Shown: one piece after another, positions 1-5,028 of the stretch
Layout of the letters: each line of letters begins with the position of its first letter
Position numbering within the stretch: position 1 is the stretch's first letter
DNA from: an uncultured Clostridia bacterium
Lineage (GTDB): Bacteria; Bacillota; Clostridia; Oscillospirales; Ruminococcaceae
Direction of reading: 5' to 3'
Assembly: GCA_938014915.1 (NCBI GenBank)
Contig: CALLQQ010000042.1
Span: forward strand, 1 to 7,679
Length of the DNA: 7,679 nucleotides
Notes under the pieces: generated by a model
Database searches by the model: none
Told to the model about the DNA's origin: nothing
The model's input: only the letters and a program-made list of their open reading frames with translations
Program-made: the position numbers and the translations under genes

Positions 1-167
1 TCTTTCGTGATTCAAAGGCAGAATTTAAAAAGGTAGTCTGGCCTTCAAAAAAGCAACTCATCAACAACACAACTATTGTAATTATCGCTATGATAATTTC
101 TGGTCTTTTTGTTGGTGGGCTTGACGCTGTCCTTTCGCAAATTGTTAAATTTGCGTTGAAGGCATAA
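1..167 (+). CDS. secE: Preprotein translocase subunit SecE (3' part)
   Basis: The reading frame is open from base 3 to the stop at 165-167 and gives 54 residues; the start lies left of the window. SecE is the small membrane subunit that clamps SecY in the SecYEG protein-export channel. The visible part shows the family pattern: a cytoplasmic amphipathic stretch with the typical FKKVVWPSKKQL motif, then one hydrophobic span of about 20 residues (from TTIVIIAM to the GGLDAVLSQ region) and a short tail ending FALKA. One span is the short form of SecE usual in Gram-positive bacteria. It sits 46 bp upstream of nusG on the same strand, the classical secE-nusG order. No terminator separates the two, so they are probably co-transcribed. 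The frame is too short and partial for simple ORF calling, but motif and context make the call firm. Confidence 0.93.
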   Translation, partial: FRDSKAEFKKVVWPSKKQLINNTTIVIIAMIISGLFVGGLDAVLSQIVKFALKA

Positions 168-213
168 TGCTATTTGAACCGATTAGAACAAACAATTAAC
201 TTGGAGGGACGAA

Positions 214-738
214 ATGCCGGAGGTAGCAAAGTGGTATGTTATTCATACCTATTCTGGTTACGAAAATAAGGTAGCACAGAATATCGAAAAAATGGTTGAA
301 AACCGTGGGCTTCAAGATTTAATCCCTGAAGTTAAGGTTCCAACAGAGATGGTAACGGAAATTAAGGACACTAAAACTAGAGAAGTTGAACGAAAATTAT
401 TCCCGGGATATGTTCTGGTGAAAATGATCATGACTGATGAATCGTGGTATATCGTGCGTAATACACGTGGCGTTACGGGATTTGTCGGGCCGGCTTCTAA
501 ACCCAATCCGCTCACCGATGAAGAAGTTGCAACACTCGGTGTCGAAACGAGAAAGGTTGAATCCAATCTTTCTGTCGGGGATAGTATTCAAATTTCCCAT
601 GGCTCTCTTGAAGGGTTTGTTGGTATTGTTAAGAAAATTGACCTTAATGCAGGAACTGTTGAAGTAACTGTTTCAATGTTCGGTCGTGAAACTCCTGCAA
701 CTCTTGACCTAACACAGGTTGAGAAAGTTGACGATTAA
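214..738 (+). CDS. nusG: Transcription termination/antitermination factor NusG
   Basis: NusG binds the clamp of RNA polymerase and modulates pausing, Rho-dependent termination and transcription-translation coupling. The 174-residue product has the normal two-domain length. An NGN domain spans about residues 4-105 (start WYVIHTYSGYENKVAQNI; the FPGYVLVKM and VRNTRGVTGFVG segments are signatures). A KOW domain spans about 121-174 (GDSIQISHGSLEGFVG, then VSMFGRETPATLDL). The start is fixed by GGAGG at 203-207, 6 nt before the ATG. The gene lies between secE and rplK, as in most bacteria. The stop codon falls inside a short perfect palindrome (730-747), and a possible promoter for the L11 operon overlaps the last codons. 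I see no insertion or missing motif. Confidence 0.98.
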   Translation: MPEVAKWYVIHTYSGYENKVAQNIEKMVENRGLQDLIPEVKVPTEMVTEIKDTKTREVERKLFPGYVLVKMIMTDESWYIVRNTRGVTGFVGPASKPNPLTDEEVATLGVETRKVESNLSVGDSIQISHGSLEGFVGIVKKIDLNAGTVEVTVSMFGRETPATLDLTQVEKVDD

Positions 739-755
739 ATAATCGTCATTATATA
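728..755 (+). promoter_or_regulatory. Possible promoter for rplK-rplA, overlapping the nusG end
   Basis: TTGACG (728-733) is separated by 16 nt from TATATA (750-755), which would start transcription near 762 and give a leader of about 120 nt before rplK. The -35 matches 5 of 6 consensus bases. The -10 is AT-rich and can be placed in several registers (TTATAT, TATATA, TATACG), so its exact position is uncertain. An internal promoter before rplK is common in bacteria, but AT-rich DNA yields such matches by chance. This is an inference. Confidence 0.35.
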
Positions 756-770
756 CGCAATTCGCCTAGT

Positions 771-823
771 ATTAGTGCGCTAAATGCGCGTTAATATGCG
801 AGGTTTTTTAAGATAACTTCGCA
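771..823 (+). other. Two tandem hairpins in the rplK leader
   Basis: The first hairpin pairs 771-780 with 786-795 (10 bp including two G-U pairs, loop TAAAT). The second pairs TGCGAGGTT (797-805) with AACTTCGCA (815-823), 9 bp with one G-U pair, and abuts the L1-binding fold that begins at 824. They may present the L1 site in the leader RNA. Neither is followed directly by a T-run, so they are not good terminators. Function is inferred from position only. Confidence 0.4.
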
Positions 824-861
824 GTGGGAGGGGTAAATCACAATGCCCCGACATTTACCAC
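824..861 (+). promoter_or_regulatory. L1-binding operator mimic before rplK
   Basis: GTGG (824-827) pairs with CCAC (858-861) and GGGG (830-833) pairs with CCCC (846-849). The two stems are joined by a short GA on the 5' side and a long purine/A-rich strand, GACATTTA, on the 3' side. This is the layout of the L1-binding site in the L1 stalk of 23S rRNA, where a GUGG/CCAC stem is joined through a GA bulge and a GAC...AAAUA strand to a second stem. The fold ends 8 nt before the rplK ribosome site. L1 is known to repress its own operon in E. coli by binding such an mRNA mimic, and the same role is inferred here. Confidence 0.82.
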
Positions 862-868
862 GTTATAT

Positions 869-875
869 GGAGGTG
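869..875 (+). promoter_or_regulatory. Ribosome binding site that fixes the rplK start
   Basis: GGAGGTG lies 8 nt before the ATG at 884. The frame is open upstream to an ATG at 824, but that ATG has no ribosome site and lies inside the L1-binding fold. The start at 884 gives the family-standard 141 residues. Confidence 0.9.
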
Positions 876-883
876 CAAACGAA

Positions 884-1309
884 ATGGCACAAAAGGTAGT
901 AGGAATAATAAAATTACAAATCCCGGCTGGAAAGGCAACTCCAGCACCACCTGTTGGTCCTGCTCTAGGACAGCACGGTGTTAACATCGTTTCTTTCACT
1001 AAGGAATTTAACGATCGCACACAGAAAGATGCCGGCATGCTAATCCCTGTTATTATAACAGTATATGCTGACCGTTCTTTCACTTTTGTAACTAAGACAC
1101 CACCTGCATCCGTTCTTATTAAGAAAGCTTGCGGACTGGACAAAGGTTCAGGTGAGCCAAACACTAACAAAGTGGCTAAGATTACAAGAGAACAACTAGA
1201 ATCAATTGCGCAGACGAAAATGCCCGACTTAAATGCTGCTGACATTGATGCGGCAATTAAGATGGTAGCTGGAACAGCTCGCTCAATGGGTGTTGAAGTC
1301 ATCGACTAG
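884..1309 (+). CDS. rplK: 50S ribosomal protein L11
   Basis: L11 binds the GTPase-associated centre of 23S rRNA at the base of the L7/L12 stalk, where it helps elongation-factor turnover and the stringent response. The chosen start gives 141 residues, the usual length, beginning MAQKVVGIIKLQIPAGKATP. The N-terminal domain carries the conserved proline-rich PAPPVGPALGQHGVNI segment. The C-terminal RNA-binding domain carries TKTPPASVLIKKACG, then the KITREQLESIA region and GTARSMGVEV near the end. Where many bacteria have NIMEFCKAFN, this protein has NIVSFTKEFN, a mild divergence. It is followed after 54 bp by rplA. The leader holds an L1-binding mimic, so translation is probably repressed by free L1 protein. 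Confidence 0.98.
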   Translation: MAQKVVGIIKLQIPAGKATPAPPVGPALGQHGVNIVSFTKEFNDRTQKDAGMLIPVIITVYADRSFTFVTKTPPASVLIKKACGLDKGSGEPNTNKVAKITREQLESIAQTKMPDLNAADIDAAIKMVAGTARSMGVEVID

Positions 1310-1319
1310 GGCTTGATAA

Positions 1320-1347
1320 GTGGGAGGATAATTCCGCTAATTACCAC
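1320..1347 (+). promoter_or_regulatory. Second L1-binding operator mimic, before rplA
   Basis: GTGG (1320-1323) pairs with CCAC (1344-1347) and GGA (1326-1328) pairs with TCC (1333-1335) around the loop TAAT. The joining strands are GA on the left and GCTAATTA on the right. This is the same architecture as the site at 824-861 and as the 23S rRNA L1-stalk site, in compact form. It ends only 3 nt before the rplA ribosome site, so bound L1 would occlude initiation. The structure is visible in the sequence; repression is inferred from the known L1 feedback. Confidence 0.8.
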
Positions 1348-1350
1348 TAA

Positions 1351-1355
1351 GGAGG
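1351..1355 (+). promoter_or_regulatory. Ribosome binding site that fixes the rplA start
   Basis: GGAGG lies 8 nt before the ATG at 1364. An earlier in-frame ATG at 1313 would place the L1-binding fold inside the coding region and add 17 residues foreign to the family, so 1364 is preferred. Confidence 0.9.
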
Positions 1356-1363
1356 AAATTATA

Positions 1364-2056
1364 ATGAAACAAGGCAAAAAGTATGTAGATAGTCTAAAAT
1401 TAATTGATCGCACAAGCCAATATGAGTCGAGAGAAGCTCTTGAGCTTGCCTGTGAAACTGCAAAAGCAAAATTTGACGAAACAATTGAGCTTCATATTCG
1501 TTTGGGAGTAGACTCACGTCATGCTGATCAACAAGTACGTGGAGCAGTCGTTCTGCCGAATGGTACTGGTAAAGACGTTAAAGTGCTTGTTTTCGCTAAA
1601 GGCGATAATGAGAAAGCTGCTAAAGAGGCTGGCGCCGATTTCGTCGGAGCAGAAGATTTAGTGCAGAAAATCACATCTGAGAATTGGATGGATTTCGACG
1701 TTGTAATTGCAACACCCGACATGATGGGCGTTGTGGGCCGTCTTGGAAAATTGCTTGGTCCTAGAGGATTAATGCCGAACCCAAAGGCGGGAACAGTTAC
1801 AACTGACGTTGCAAAAGCGATTAATGATGCTAAGGCTGGTAAGATTGAGTATCGTCTTGATAAATCGAATATCATTCACTGCCCAATTGGCAAGGCATCG
1901 TTCGGTGCTGATAAGTTAGAAGAGAACTACAACACATTGCTAGATGCTGTTATGAAAGCTAAACCTAAGGCAACTAAGGGGCAATATATAAGATCATGCG
2001 TTGTTGCTTCAACAATGGGCCCTGGTATTCGCATTAACACTAGCAACTTTAACTAA
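1364..2056 (+). CDS. rplA: 50S ribosomal protein L1
   Basis: L1 forms the mobile stalk at the ribosomal E site, assists tRNA release, and in its free form is a translational repressor of its own operon. The product is 230 residues, typical for bacterial L1. Landmarks are a basic N-terminus (MKQGKKYVDSLKLID), the AVVLPNGTGKDVKVLVF strand region of domain I, the conserved domain II segment GRLGKLLGPRGLMPNPKAGT at about 124-143, and IHCPIGKASFGADKLEENY near 171-189, which belongs to the RNA-binding domain. The gene is preceded by its own L1-binding mimic. The consensus promoter of the L10 operon begins only 10 bp after its stop, with no terminator between, so read-through into rplJ is also possible. 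Confidence 0.98.
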   Translation: MKQGKKYVDSLKLIDRTSQYESREALELACETAKAKFDETIELHIRLGVDSRHADQQVRGAVVLPNGTGKDVKVLVFAKGDNEKAAKEAGADFVGAEDLVQKITSENWMDFDVVIATPDMMGVVGRLGKLLGPRGLMPNPKAGTVTTDVAKAINDAKAGKIEYRLDKSNIIHCPIGKASFGADKLEENYNTLLDAVMKAKPKATKGQYIRSCVVASTMGPGIRINTSNFN

Positions 2057-2065
2057 TATAACTTA

Positions 2066-2094
2066 TTGACATGATAAAATAATTATGATATAAT
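2066..2094 (+). promoter_or_regulatory. Consensus extended -10 promoter of rplJ-rplL
   Basis: TTGACA (2066-2071), a 17-nt spacer and TATAAT (2089-2094) match the housekeeping sigma consensus perfectly. TGA directly before TATAAT adds an extended -10 element. Transcription should start near 2101, exactly where the L10 leader structure begins. It is the strongest promoter seen in the window, as expected for the gene of the multi-copy stalk protein L7/L12. Confidence 0.92.
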
Positions 2095-2100
2095 GAAAAA

Positions 2101-2172
2101 GCTGTTCTTAAGACAGCAGGTGAGTGTATATCACTCCTAAAGGAGAAATCCGCCTGCCGAGGGAAGCGCATT
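2101..2172 (+). ncRNA. L10 leader (ribosomal protein L10 autoregulatory RNA)
   Basis: The conserved halves AGACAGCAGGTG (2111-2122) and CCTGCCGAGG (2153-2162) are the hallmark of the L10-leader RNA family. GCAGG (2116-2120) pairs with CCTGC (2153-2157). Between them lies a GAGTG/CACTC hairpin (2122-2126 with 2132-2136), with an alternative CTCCT/AGGAG hairpin (2134-2138 with 2141-2145). In B. subtilis the L10(L12)4 complex binds such a leader and promotes termination ahead of rplJ. The 3' end here, GGGAAGCGCATT, can also pair imperfectly with 2218-2231, the left arm of the downstream terminator, with mismatches at 2167/2223 and 2160/2230 and two G-U pairs. That would make it an antiterminator. 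The family call is firm; the switch is inferred. Confidence 0.9.
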
Positions 2173-2190
2173 CTTTGTTGTTATTTTTAT

Positions 2191-2203
2191 GGCGATATTC
2201 GCC
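2191..2203 (+). other. Small hairpin between L10 leader and attenuator
   Basis: GGCGA (2191-2195) pairs with TCGCC (2199-2203) around a 3-nt loop. It lies between the L10-binding fold and the terminator, and would sit in the loop of the candidate antiterminator. No function can be assigned beyond compacting that loop. Confidence 0.4.
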
Positions 2204-2220
2204 GTTAATTTGCGACTAAT

Positions 2221-2256
2221 GCCCTTTTCGCGGTCTGCGGAAAGGGCTATTTTATT
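2221..2256 (+). terminator. Leader attenuator before rplJ
   Basis: The arms 2221-2231 and 2237-2247 form an 11-bp GC-rich stem with a single T-G pair and a 5-nt loop (GGTCT), followed by the T-rich run TATTTTATT. This is an intrinsic terminator placed before rplJ and after a strong promoter, so it must be conditional. Together with the L10 leader it fits the attenuation mechanism known for Bacillus rplJL. The run is interrupted by A, which would allow partial read-through. Confidence 0.82.
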
Positions 2257-2265
2257 GCATTATTC

Positions 2266-2273
2266 GGGAGGTG
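2266..2273 (+). promoter_or_regulatory. Ribosome binding site that fixes the rplJ start
   Basis: GGGAGGTG lies 5 nt before the ATG at 2279. The frame is open upstream to an ATG at 2189, but that start has no ribosome site and its extension would be encoded by the attenuator DNA, so it is not used. Confidence 0.9.
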
Positions 2274-2278
2274 AAATT

Positions 2279-2788
2279 ATGCCAAGTGAAAAAGTATTAC
2301 AGAAGAAACAGAGTATTGTTGCAGACTTAACCGAAAAGCTAAAAGATTCTGCTGCTGGTGTTGTAGTAGACTACAAGGGTATAACCGTTGAGGACGATAC
2401 AACACTTCGCCGTGAATTGCGTGAGGCAGGAGTAGACTACTTTGTAGTGAAGAATTCACTGCTACGTTTCGCAGTTAAAGATTCCCCACTTGAGGAATTG
2501 AATGAAGTCTTTAAGGGCTCAACTGCTATCGCACTAAGTAAGGAAGATCCGATTGCTGCTGCGAAAATCATCGTTGAGAAGTCCGAAAAGTTAAAGAAAG
2601 TTTTCAATGTTAAGGCTGGTTTTGTTGACGGTAAGGTAATCGACGTTGCTGAAGTTTCCCGCTATGCGAAGCTTCCTTCAAGAGAGACCCTCATCGCACA
2701 AGTTCTCGGTGGACTCAACAGTCCAATTCAAGGTCTTGCAATTGTGTTAAAGCAAATTGCAGAGCAAAAAGAAGAAGAAAGTGCATAA
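2279..2788 (+). CDS. rplJ: 50S ribosomal protein L10
   Basis: L10 anchors the L7/L12 dimers to the ribosome and, in complex with them, represses its own operon. The product is 169 residues, normal for the family. The N-terminal RNA-binding domain begins MPSEKVLQKKQSIVADLTEK and contains the characteristic VVVDYKGITVEDDTTLRREL and YFVVKNSLLRFA segments. A middle region carries FKGSTAIALSKEDPIAAAK and the conserved LPSRETLIAQVLGGLNSPI. The C-terminal helix (QGLAIVLKQIAEQKEEESA) is the part that binds L7/L12 dimers. The gene is 53 bp upstream of rplL on the same transcript and downstream of the L10 leader and attenuator. Confidence 0.98.
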   Translation: MPSEKVLQKKQSIVADLTEKLKDSAAGVVVDYKGITVEDDTTLRRELREAGVDYFVVKNSLLRFAVKDSPLEELNEVFKGSTAIALSKEDPIAAAKIIVEKSEKLKKVFNVKAGFVDGKVIDVAEVSRYAKLPSRETLIAQVLGGLNSPIQGLAIVLKQIAEQKEEESA

Positions 2789-2790
2789 TA

Positions 2791-2810
2791 TGCATTTGCA
2801 TAAATGCAAA
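2791..2810 (+). other. Hairpin in the rplJ-rplL gap
   Basis: TGCATTT (2791-2797) and AAATGCA (2802-2808) form a 7-bp stem with a 4-nt loop. A shifted alternative pairs TTTGCA (2795-2800) with TGCAAA (2805-2810). The stem is AT-rich and no T-run follows, so it is not a convincing terminator. It may be an RNA-processing or mRNA-stability element that helps set the excess of L7/L12 over L10, but this is inference from position only. Confidence 0.35.
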
Positions 2811-2841
2811 ACTAAATTTGAAATTATTGGAGGAAAATTAA

Positions 2842-3219
2842 ATGGCTTCAGAAAAAATTACACAACTACTTGAAGAAGTTAAAGCTCTAACCGTACTTGA
2901 GCTATCCGAGCTAGTATCAGCTCTAGAAGAAGAATTCGGCGTATCGGCTGCTGCATTCGCAGTTGCTGCTCCTGGTGCTGGCGATGCTGGCGGCGGCGGC
3001 GAAGAACAAACAGAATTCGACGTTGTTCTAACAAGCTTCGGCGATGCTAAAATGGCTGTTATCAAGGCTGTTAAGGACATTACAGGTCTAGGACTTAAAG
3101 AGTCGAAAGAGTTTGTTGAGGCTGCACCTAAAGCAGTTAAAGAAGGTATTTCTAAGGCTGACGCTGAAGAAATCCAGAAGAAACTTGAAGAAGCTGGCGC
3201 TTCAGTTGAAGTTAAGTAG
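2842..3219 (+). CDS. rplL: 50S ribosomal protein L7/L12
   Basis: L7/L12 is the multi-copy stalk protein that recruits and activates the translational GTPases. The product is 125 residues. It has the N-terminal dimerisation and L10-binding helices (ITQLLEEVKALTVLELSELV, with EEEFGVSAAA after it), and a flexible Ala/Gly-rich hinge at about 34-54 (AAPGAGDAGGGGEE). The globular C-terminal domain starts at TEFDVVL and carries the factor-binding segment TGLGLKESKEFVEAAPKAVK. GGAGG at 2829-2833 precedes the ATG. Leucine codons are often CTA, unusual for a highly expressed gene in many bacteria. A strong terminator follows 15 bp after the stop, and rpoB, the usual next gene, is absent. Confidence 0.98.
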   Translation: MASEKITQLLEEVKALTVLELSELVSALEEEFGVSAAAFAVAAPGAGDAGGGGEEQTEFDVVLTSFGDAKMAVIKAVKDITGLGLKESKEFVEAAPKAVKEGISKADAEEIQKKLEEAGASVEVK

Positions 3220-3234
3220 GATTTATCTACATCG

Positions 3235-3272
3235 AAAGGTAGAAGGATGATACCATTCCTTCTACCTTTTTT
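3235..3272 (+). terminator. Intrinsic terminator of the rplJ-rplL operon
   Basis: AAAGGTAGAAGGA (3235-3247) pairs perfectly with TCCTTCTACCTTT (3257-3269) around a 9-nt loop, and the T-run extends to 3272. It starts 15 bp after the rplL stop. The stem and T-run make this a strong Rho-independent terminator that closes the ribosomal block. Confidence 0.93.
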
Positions 3273-3277
3273 ATTAC

Positions 3278-3313
3278 AAGAAATAAAGCTAGTAGAATAA
3301 TTCTACTAGCTTT
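3278..3313 (-). terminator. Terminator of the solute-binding protein gene
   Basis: AAAGCTAGTAGAA (3285-3297) and TTCTACTAGCTTT (3301-3313) form a perfect 13-bp stem with a 3-nt loop. On the minus strand it lies 9 nt after the solute-binding protein stop and is followed by TTTATTTC. It stands back-to-back with the rplL terminator, so the two converging transcription units are separated by about 80 bp holding two hairpins. It could work weakly in both directions. Confidence 0.85.
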
Positions 3314-3322
3314 AATCTTTAT

Positions 3323-4702
3323 TTAGTTTGTGCTCTTATTAATATCGTTCAATGCATAATCAATAGCATCATAGTTTTCTTCAACTAGCTCGATATATGA
3401 TGTACCAGCTCTGAATGGACCGTGGATTGTATTCTCTAGTGGTCCGCCGTCCTTAGTAATCTCTGTGCCTAGACCTTTTCTAAAGTCAAATACAGGTGAG
3501 AAAGTACCTGGTGCTCTTAACTCATCAAAGAAATCAAGCATTTCTTCACTCATATTGTAATCATCAATCATCTTTTGACGTCCAACTGCATCTGCTTCTT
3601 TATCGTATTTTGCAACACGTCTTACGTTCTGCCATGCAGCGACACCTTCTGGGTTTGGAGCGCCCTTGATTAGCATATGTACGTCAGCACCGTTTGTAAC
3701 GTCCTGATAGTATTTATCAGCATCTGGATCCTTAGGGAATGGTACGAAGAATACCTTATCGCCAATATCCTGCTTAAGTGGGTTGCAGAATTCGTCCTTA
3801 ACTTGCCATGATCCTCCTGCGTAGAATAGCATCTTACCTTCGGCAATGAATGATAGGTTATCCGACCAGTTGAATTCCTCAAATGGGTAGTTTAGACCTT
3901 CATCATTAAGCTCGCCTAGGAATTTTTGAGCTCTTTGCACTTCAGGTGCCTTTAGGTTGTTAACAAGTTGACCGTCTTTACTTCCTATCATTGGAACTCC
4001 TGTTGTAGAAATTAATGCGTACTCAGGATTCCATCCACCTAGACCGTACCTATCTTCATCTTTATCGACGAAGTCAAGCAACATATCTTTAAATGCTTTC
4101 CAGTCCCATTTATTTTGAACATATAGATCATATGGATCATCTAAACCATGTTCATCGATAATTTCTCTGTTATATATTAGTAAGTCACCCTCATATGTAT
4201 AAGGTACTACGCAGTAATAATGGTCGCCCCATTTATACTTTTCCATAATTTCTTTAGTATCTGCCCATACATCGTCTTCTAGATCGATAAGATCATCAAT
4301 AGGCGCATACATCTGGCTAATTACACCAGTTGGGAAGTTGTCAGCCTCAAATGGGAAGATATCAGGTGCGTCCCCACCCATTACCTGTGCCGATAGCGTT
4401 GTATAGCGGTTCTCCCAGTTTGTAAACCTATTAATAATGTTTCCACCGTATGCTGATTTAAATAGAGCAACCTCGGCATCTTCTTCAGCTAGTTCCCACC
4501 AAGCAAGCCAAATTACATCTTTATTTTCAAGCTCAATCTTTGGCAGTGAAGATGCAGTTTGATCAATTACATCTTGCTGGTCGCTAGTGAGTGAAGTTTT
4601 TGGATCAACAGGTTTGCTCTCCTTGCTACCATCACAAGCTGCAAAGCTAAGCATCATCGAGAAGCAAATTAAGCCTGTGAGAAGTATTCTTGCAATTTTC
4701 AT
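3323..4702 (-). CDS. Sugar ABC transporter substrate-binding lipoprotein (family 1)
   Basis: The 459-residue product fits an extracellular solute-binding protein of the carbohydrate-uptake (CUT1-like) class, which captures sugars at the cell surface and passes them to a membrane permease. It starts with a lipoprotein signal: KIAR, a hydrophobic stretch, then SFAAC with the lipid-anchored Cys at residue 23, followed by a polar linker. Family features include VIWLAWWE (about 63-70), the AQVMGGDAPDIF segment (105-116), the LIYNRE strand (175-180) followed by a WDW motif (199-201), and FIAEGKMLFYAGGSW. The start is fixed by GGAGG (4710-4714, minus strand) 7 nt before the ATG. Permease and ATPase genes are not adjacent: downstream come only terminators and rplL. 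The sugar bound cannot be read from sequence; the GH3 gene upstream suggests beta-linked plant oligosaccharides, which is inference. Confidence 0.9.
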   Translation of the reverse strand: MKIARILLTGLICFSMMLSFAACDGSKESKPVDPKTSLTSDQQDVIDQTASSLPKIELENKDVIWLAWWELAEEDAEVALFKSAYGGNIINRFTNWENRYTTLSAQVMGGDAPDIFPFEADNFPTGVISQMYAPIDDLIDLEDDVWADTKEIMEKYKWGDHYYCVVPYTYEGDLLIYNREIIDEHGLDDPYDLYVQNKWDWKAFKDMLLDFVDKDEDRYGLGGWNPEYALISTTGVPMIGSKDGQLVNNLKAPEVQRAQKFLGELNDEGLNYPFEEFNWSDNLSFIAEGKMLFYAGGSWQVKDEFCNPLKQDIGDKVFFVPFPKDPDADKYYQDVTNGADVHMLIKGAPNPEGVAAWQNVRRVAKYDKEADAVGRQKMIDDYNMSEEMLDFFDELRAPGTFSPVFDFRKGLGTEITKDGGPLENTIHGPFRAGTSYIELVEENYDAIDYALNDINKSTN

Positions 4703-4787
4703 TTCATTTCCTCCTATAAATTTTTATGGCATATCCAAACAATAATATATCATGCCCTAATATGAGCAAATGATATTAATCTTAATG

Positions 4788-4841
4788 CAATCGGCAAAAT
4801 TGGGTTAAATTTAGTTAAGTTAATTGTAAATTGCCGAATTG
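4788..4841 (-). repeat. Spaced inverted repeat in the solute-binding protein leader
   Basis: CAATCGGCAA (4788-4797) and TTGCCGAATTG (4831-4841) are inverted copies matching over 10 bp with one bulged base, separated by 33 AT-rich nt. They lie between the promoter -10 and the start codon, within the roughly 148-nt leader. They could be two half-sites of a regulator, or the base of an RNA hairpin that controls expression in response to sugar. The repeat is visible in the sequence; its role is not known. Confidence 0.45.
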
Positions 4842-4856
4842 GATACTGTACTATAA

Positions 4857-4885
4857 ATGATAGCAGATTTTTAATTCTATGTCAA
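4857..4885 (-). promoter_or_regulatory. Strong promoter of the solute-binding protein gene
   Basis: On the minus strand TTGACA (4885-4880) is followed by a 17-nt spacer and TATCAT (4862-4857), with TGC directly before the -10 forming an extended -10. The -35 is perfect and the -10 matches 5 of 6. Transcription would start near 4850, giving a leader of about 148 nt. It lies downstream of the GH3 terminator, so the gene has its own transcription unit. Confidence 0.8.
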
Positions 4886-4897
4886 TGAACATTATGT

Positions 4898-4925
4898 AGT
4901 ATAATGCAACCTTTTCTTTGTTCAA
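4898..4925 (-). promoter_or_regulatory. Possible second upstream promoter
   Basis: On the minus strand TTGAAC (4925-4920), a 16-nt spacer and TATACT (4903-4898) lie just upstream of the stronger promoter. The match is fair, but the region is AT-rich and chance matches are likely. Confidence 0.35.
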
Positions 4926-5028
4926 TTTAAACAAACTTTTACCTAAGCCTATCTTTTCATAACTTAAACAGTCTTATAATTCAATTATGTTTTAGTTAAA
5001 TCTTAATAGCTAATTGCAAGACGAATGC

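Noticed and set aside
730..747. Palindrome at the nusG stop as a terminator
   Set aside because: The stem is short and AT-rich and the following bases (ATTATATACG) have no T-run, so termination is unlikely.
824..883. N-terminal extension of L11 from an in-frame ATG at 824
   Set aside because: The ATG has no ribosome site, the extension lies in the L1-binding fold, and the ATG at 884 gives the standard 141 residues.
838..1302. Long minus-strand open frame opposite rplK, and similar frames opposite rplA, rplL and GH3
   Set aside because: They are antisense shadows of well-conserved genes, with no ribosome sites and no recognisable protein features.
2121..2150. CTCCT/AGGAG hairpin in the L10 leader as an independent ribosome-site switch
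   Set aside because: The AGGAG at 2141-2145 has no start codon at suitable distance; it is better explained as part of the L10 leader fold.
2189..2278. Upstream start or leader peptide in frame with rplJ
   Set aside because: It has no ribosome site, would be encoded across the attenuator hairpin, and adds 30 residues not found in L10.
4720..4765. GGCAT...ATGCC hairpin in the solute-binding protein leader
   Set aside because: Only 5 bp pair across a 19-nt loop, which is within chance expectation for AT-rich DNA.
4895..4905. Plus-strand TATAAT at 4900-4905 as a rightward promoter
   Set aside because: There is no acceptable -35 at 16-18 nt upstream and no rightward gene follows.
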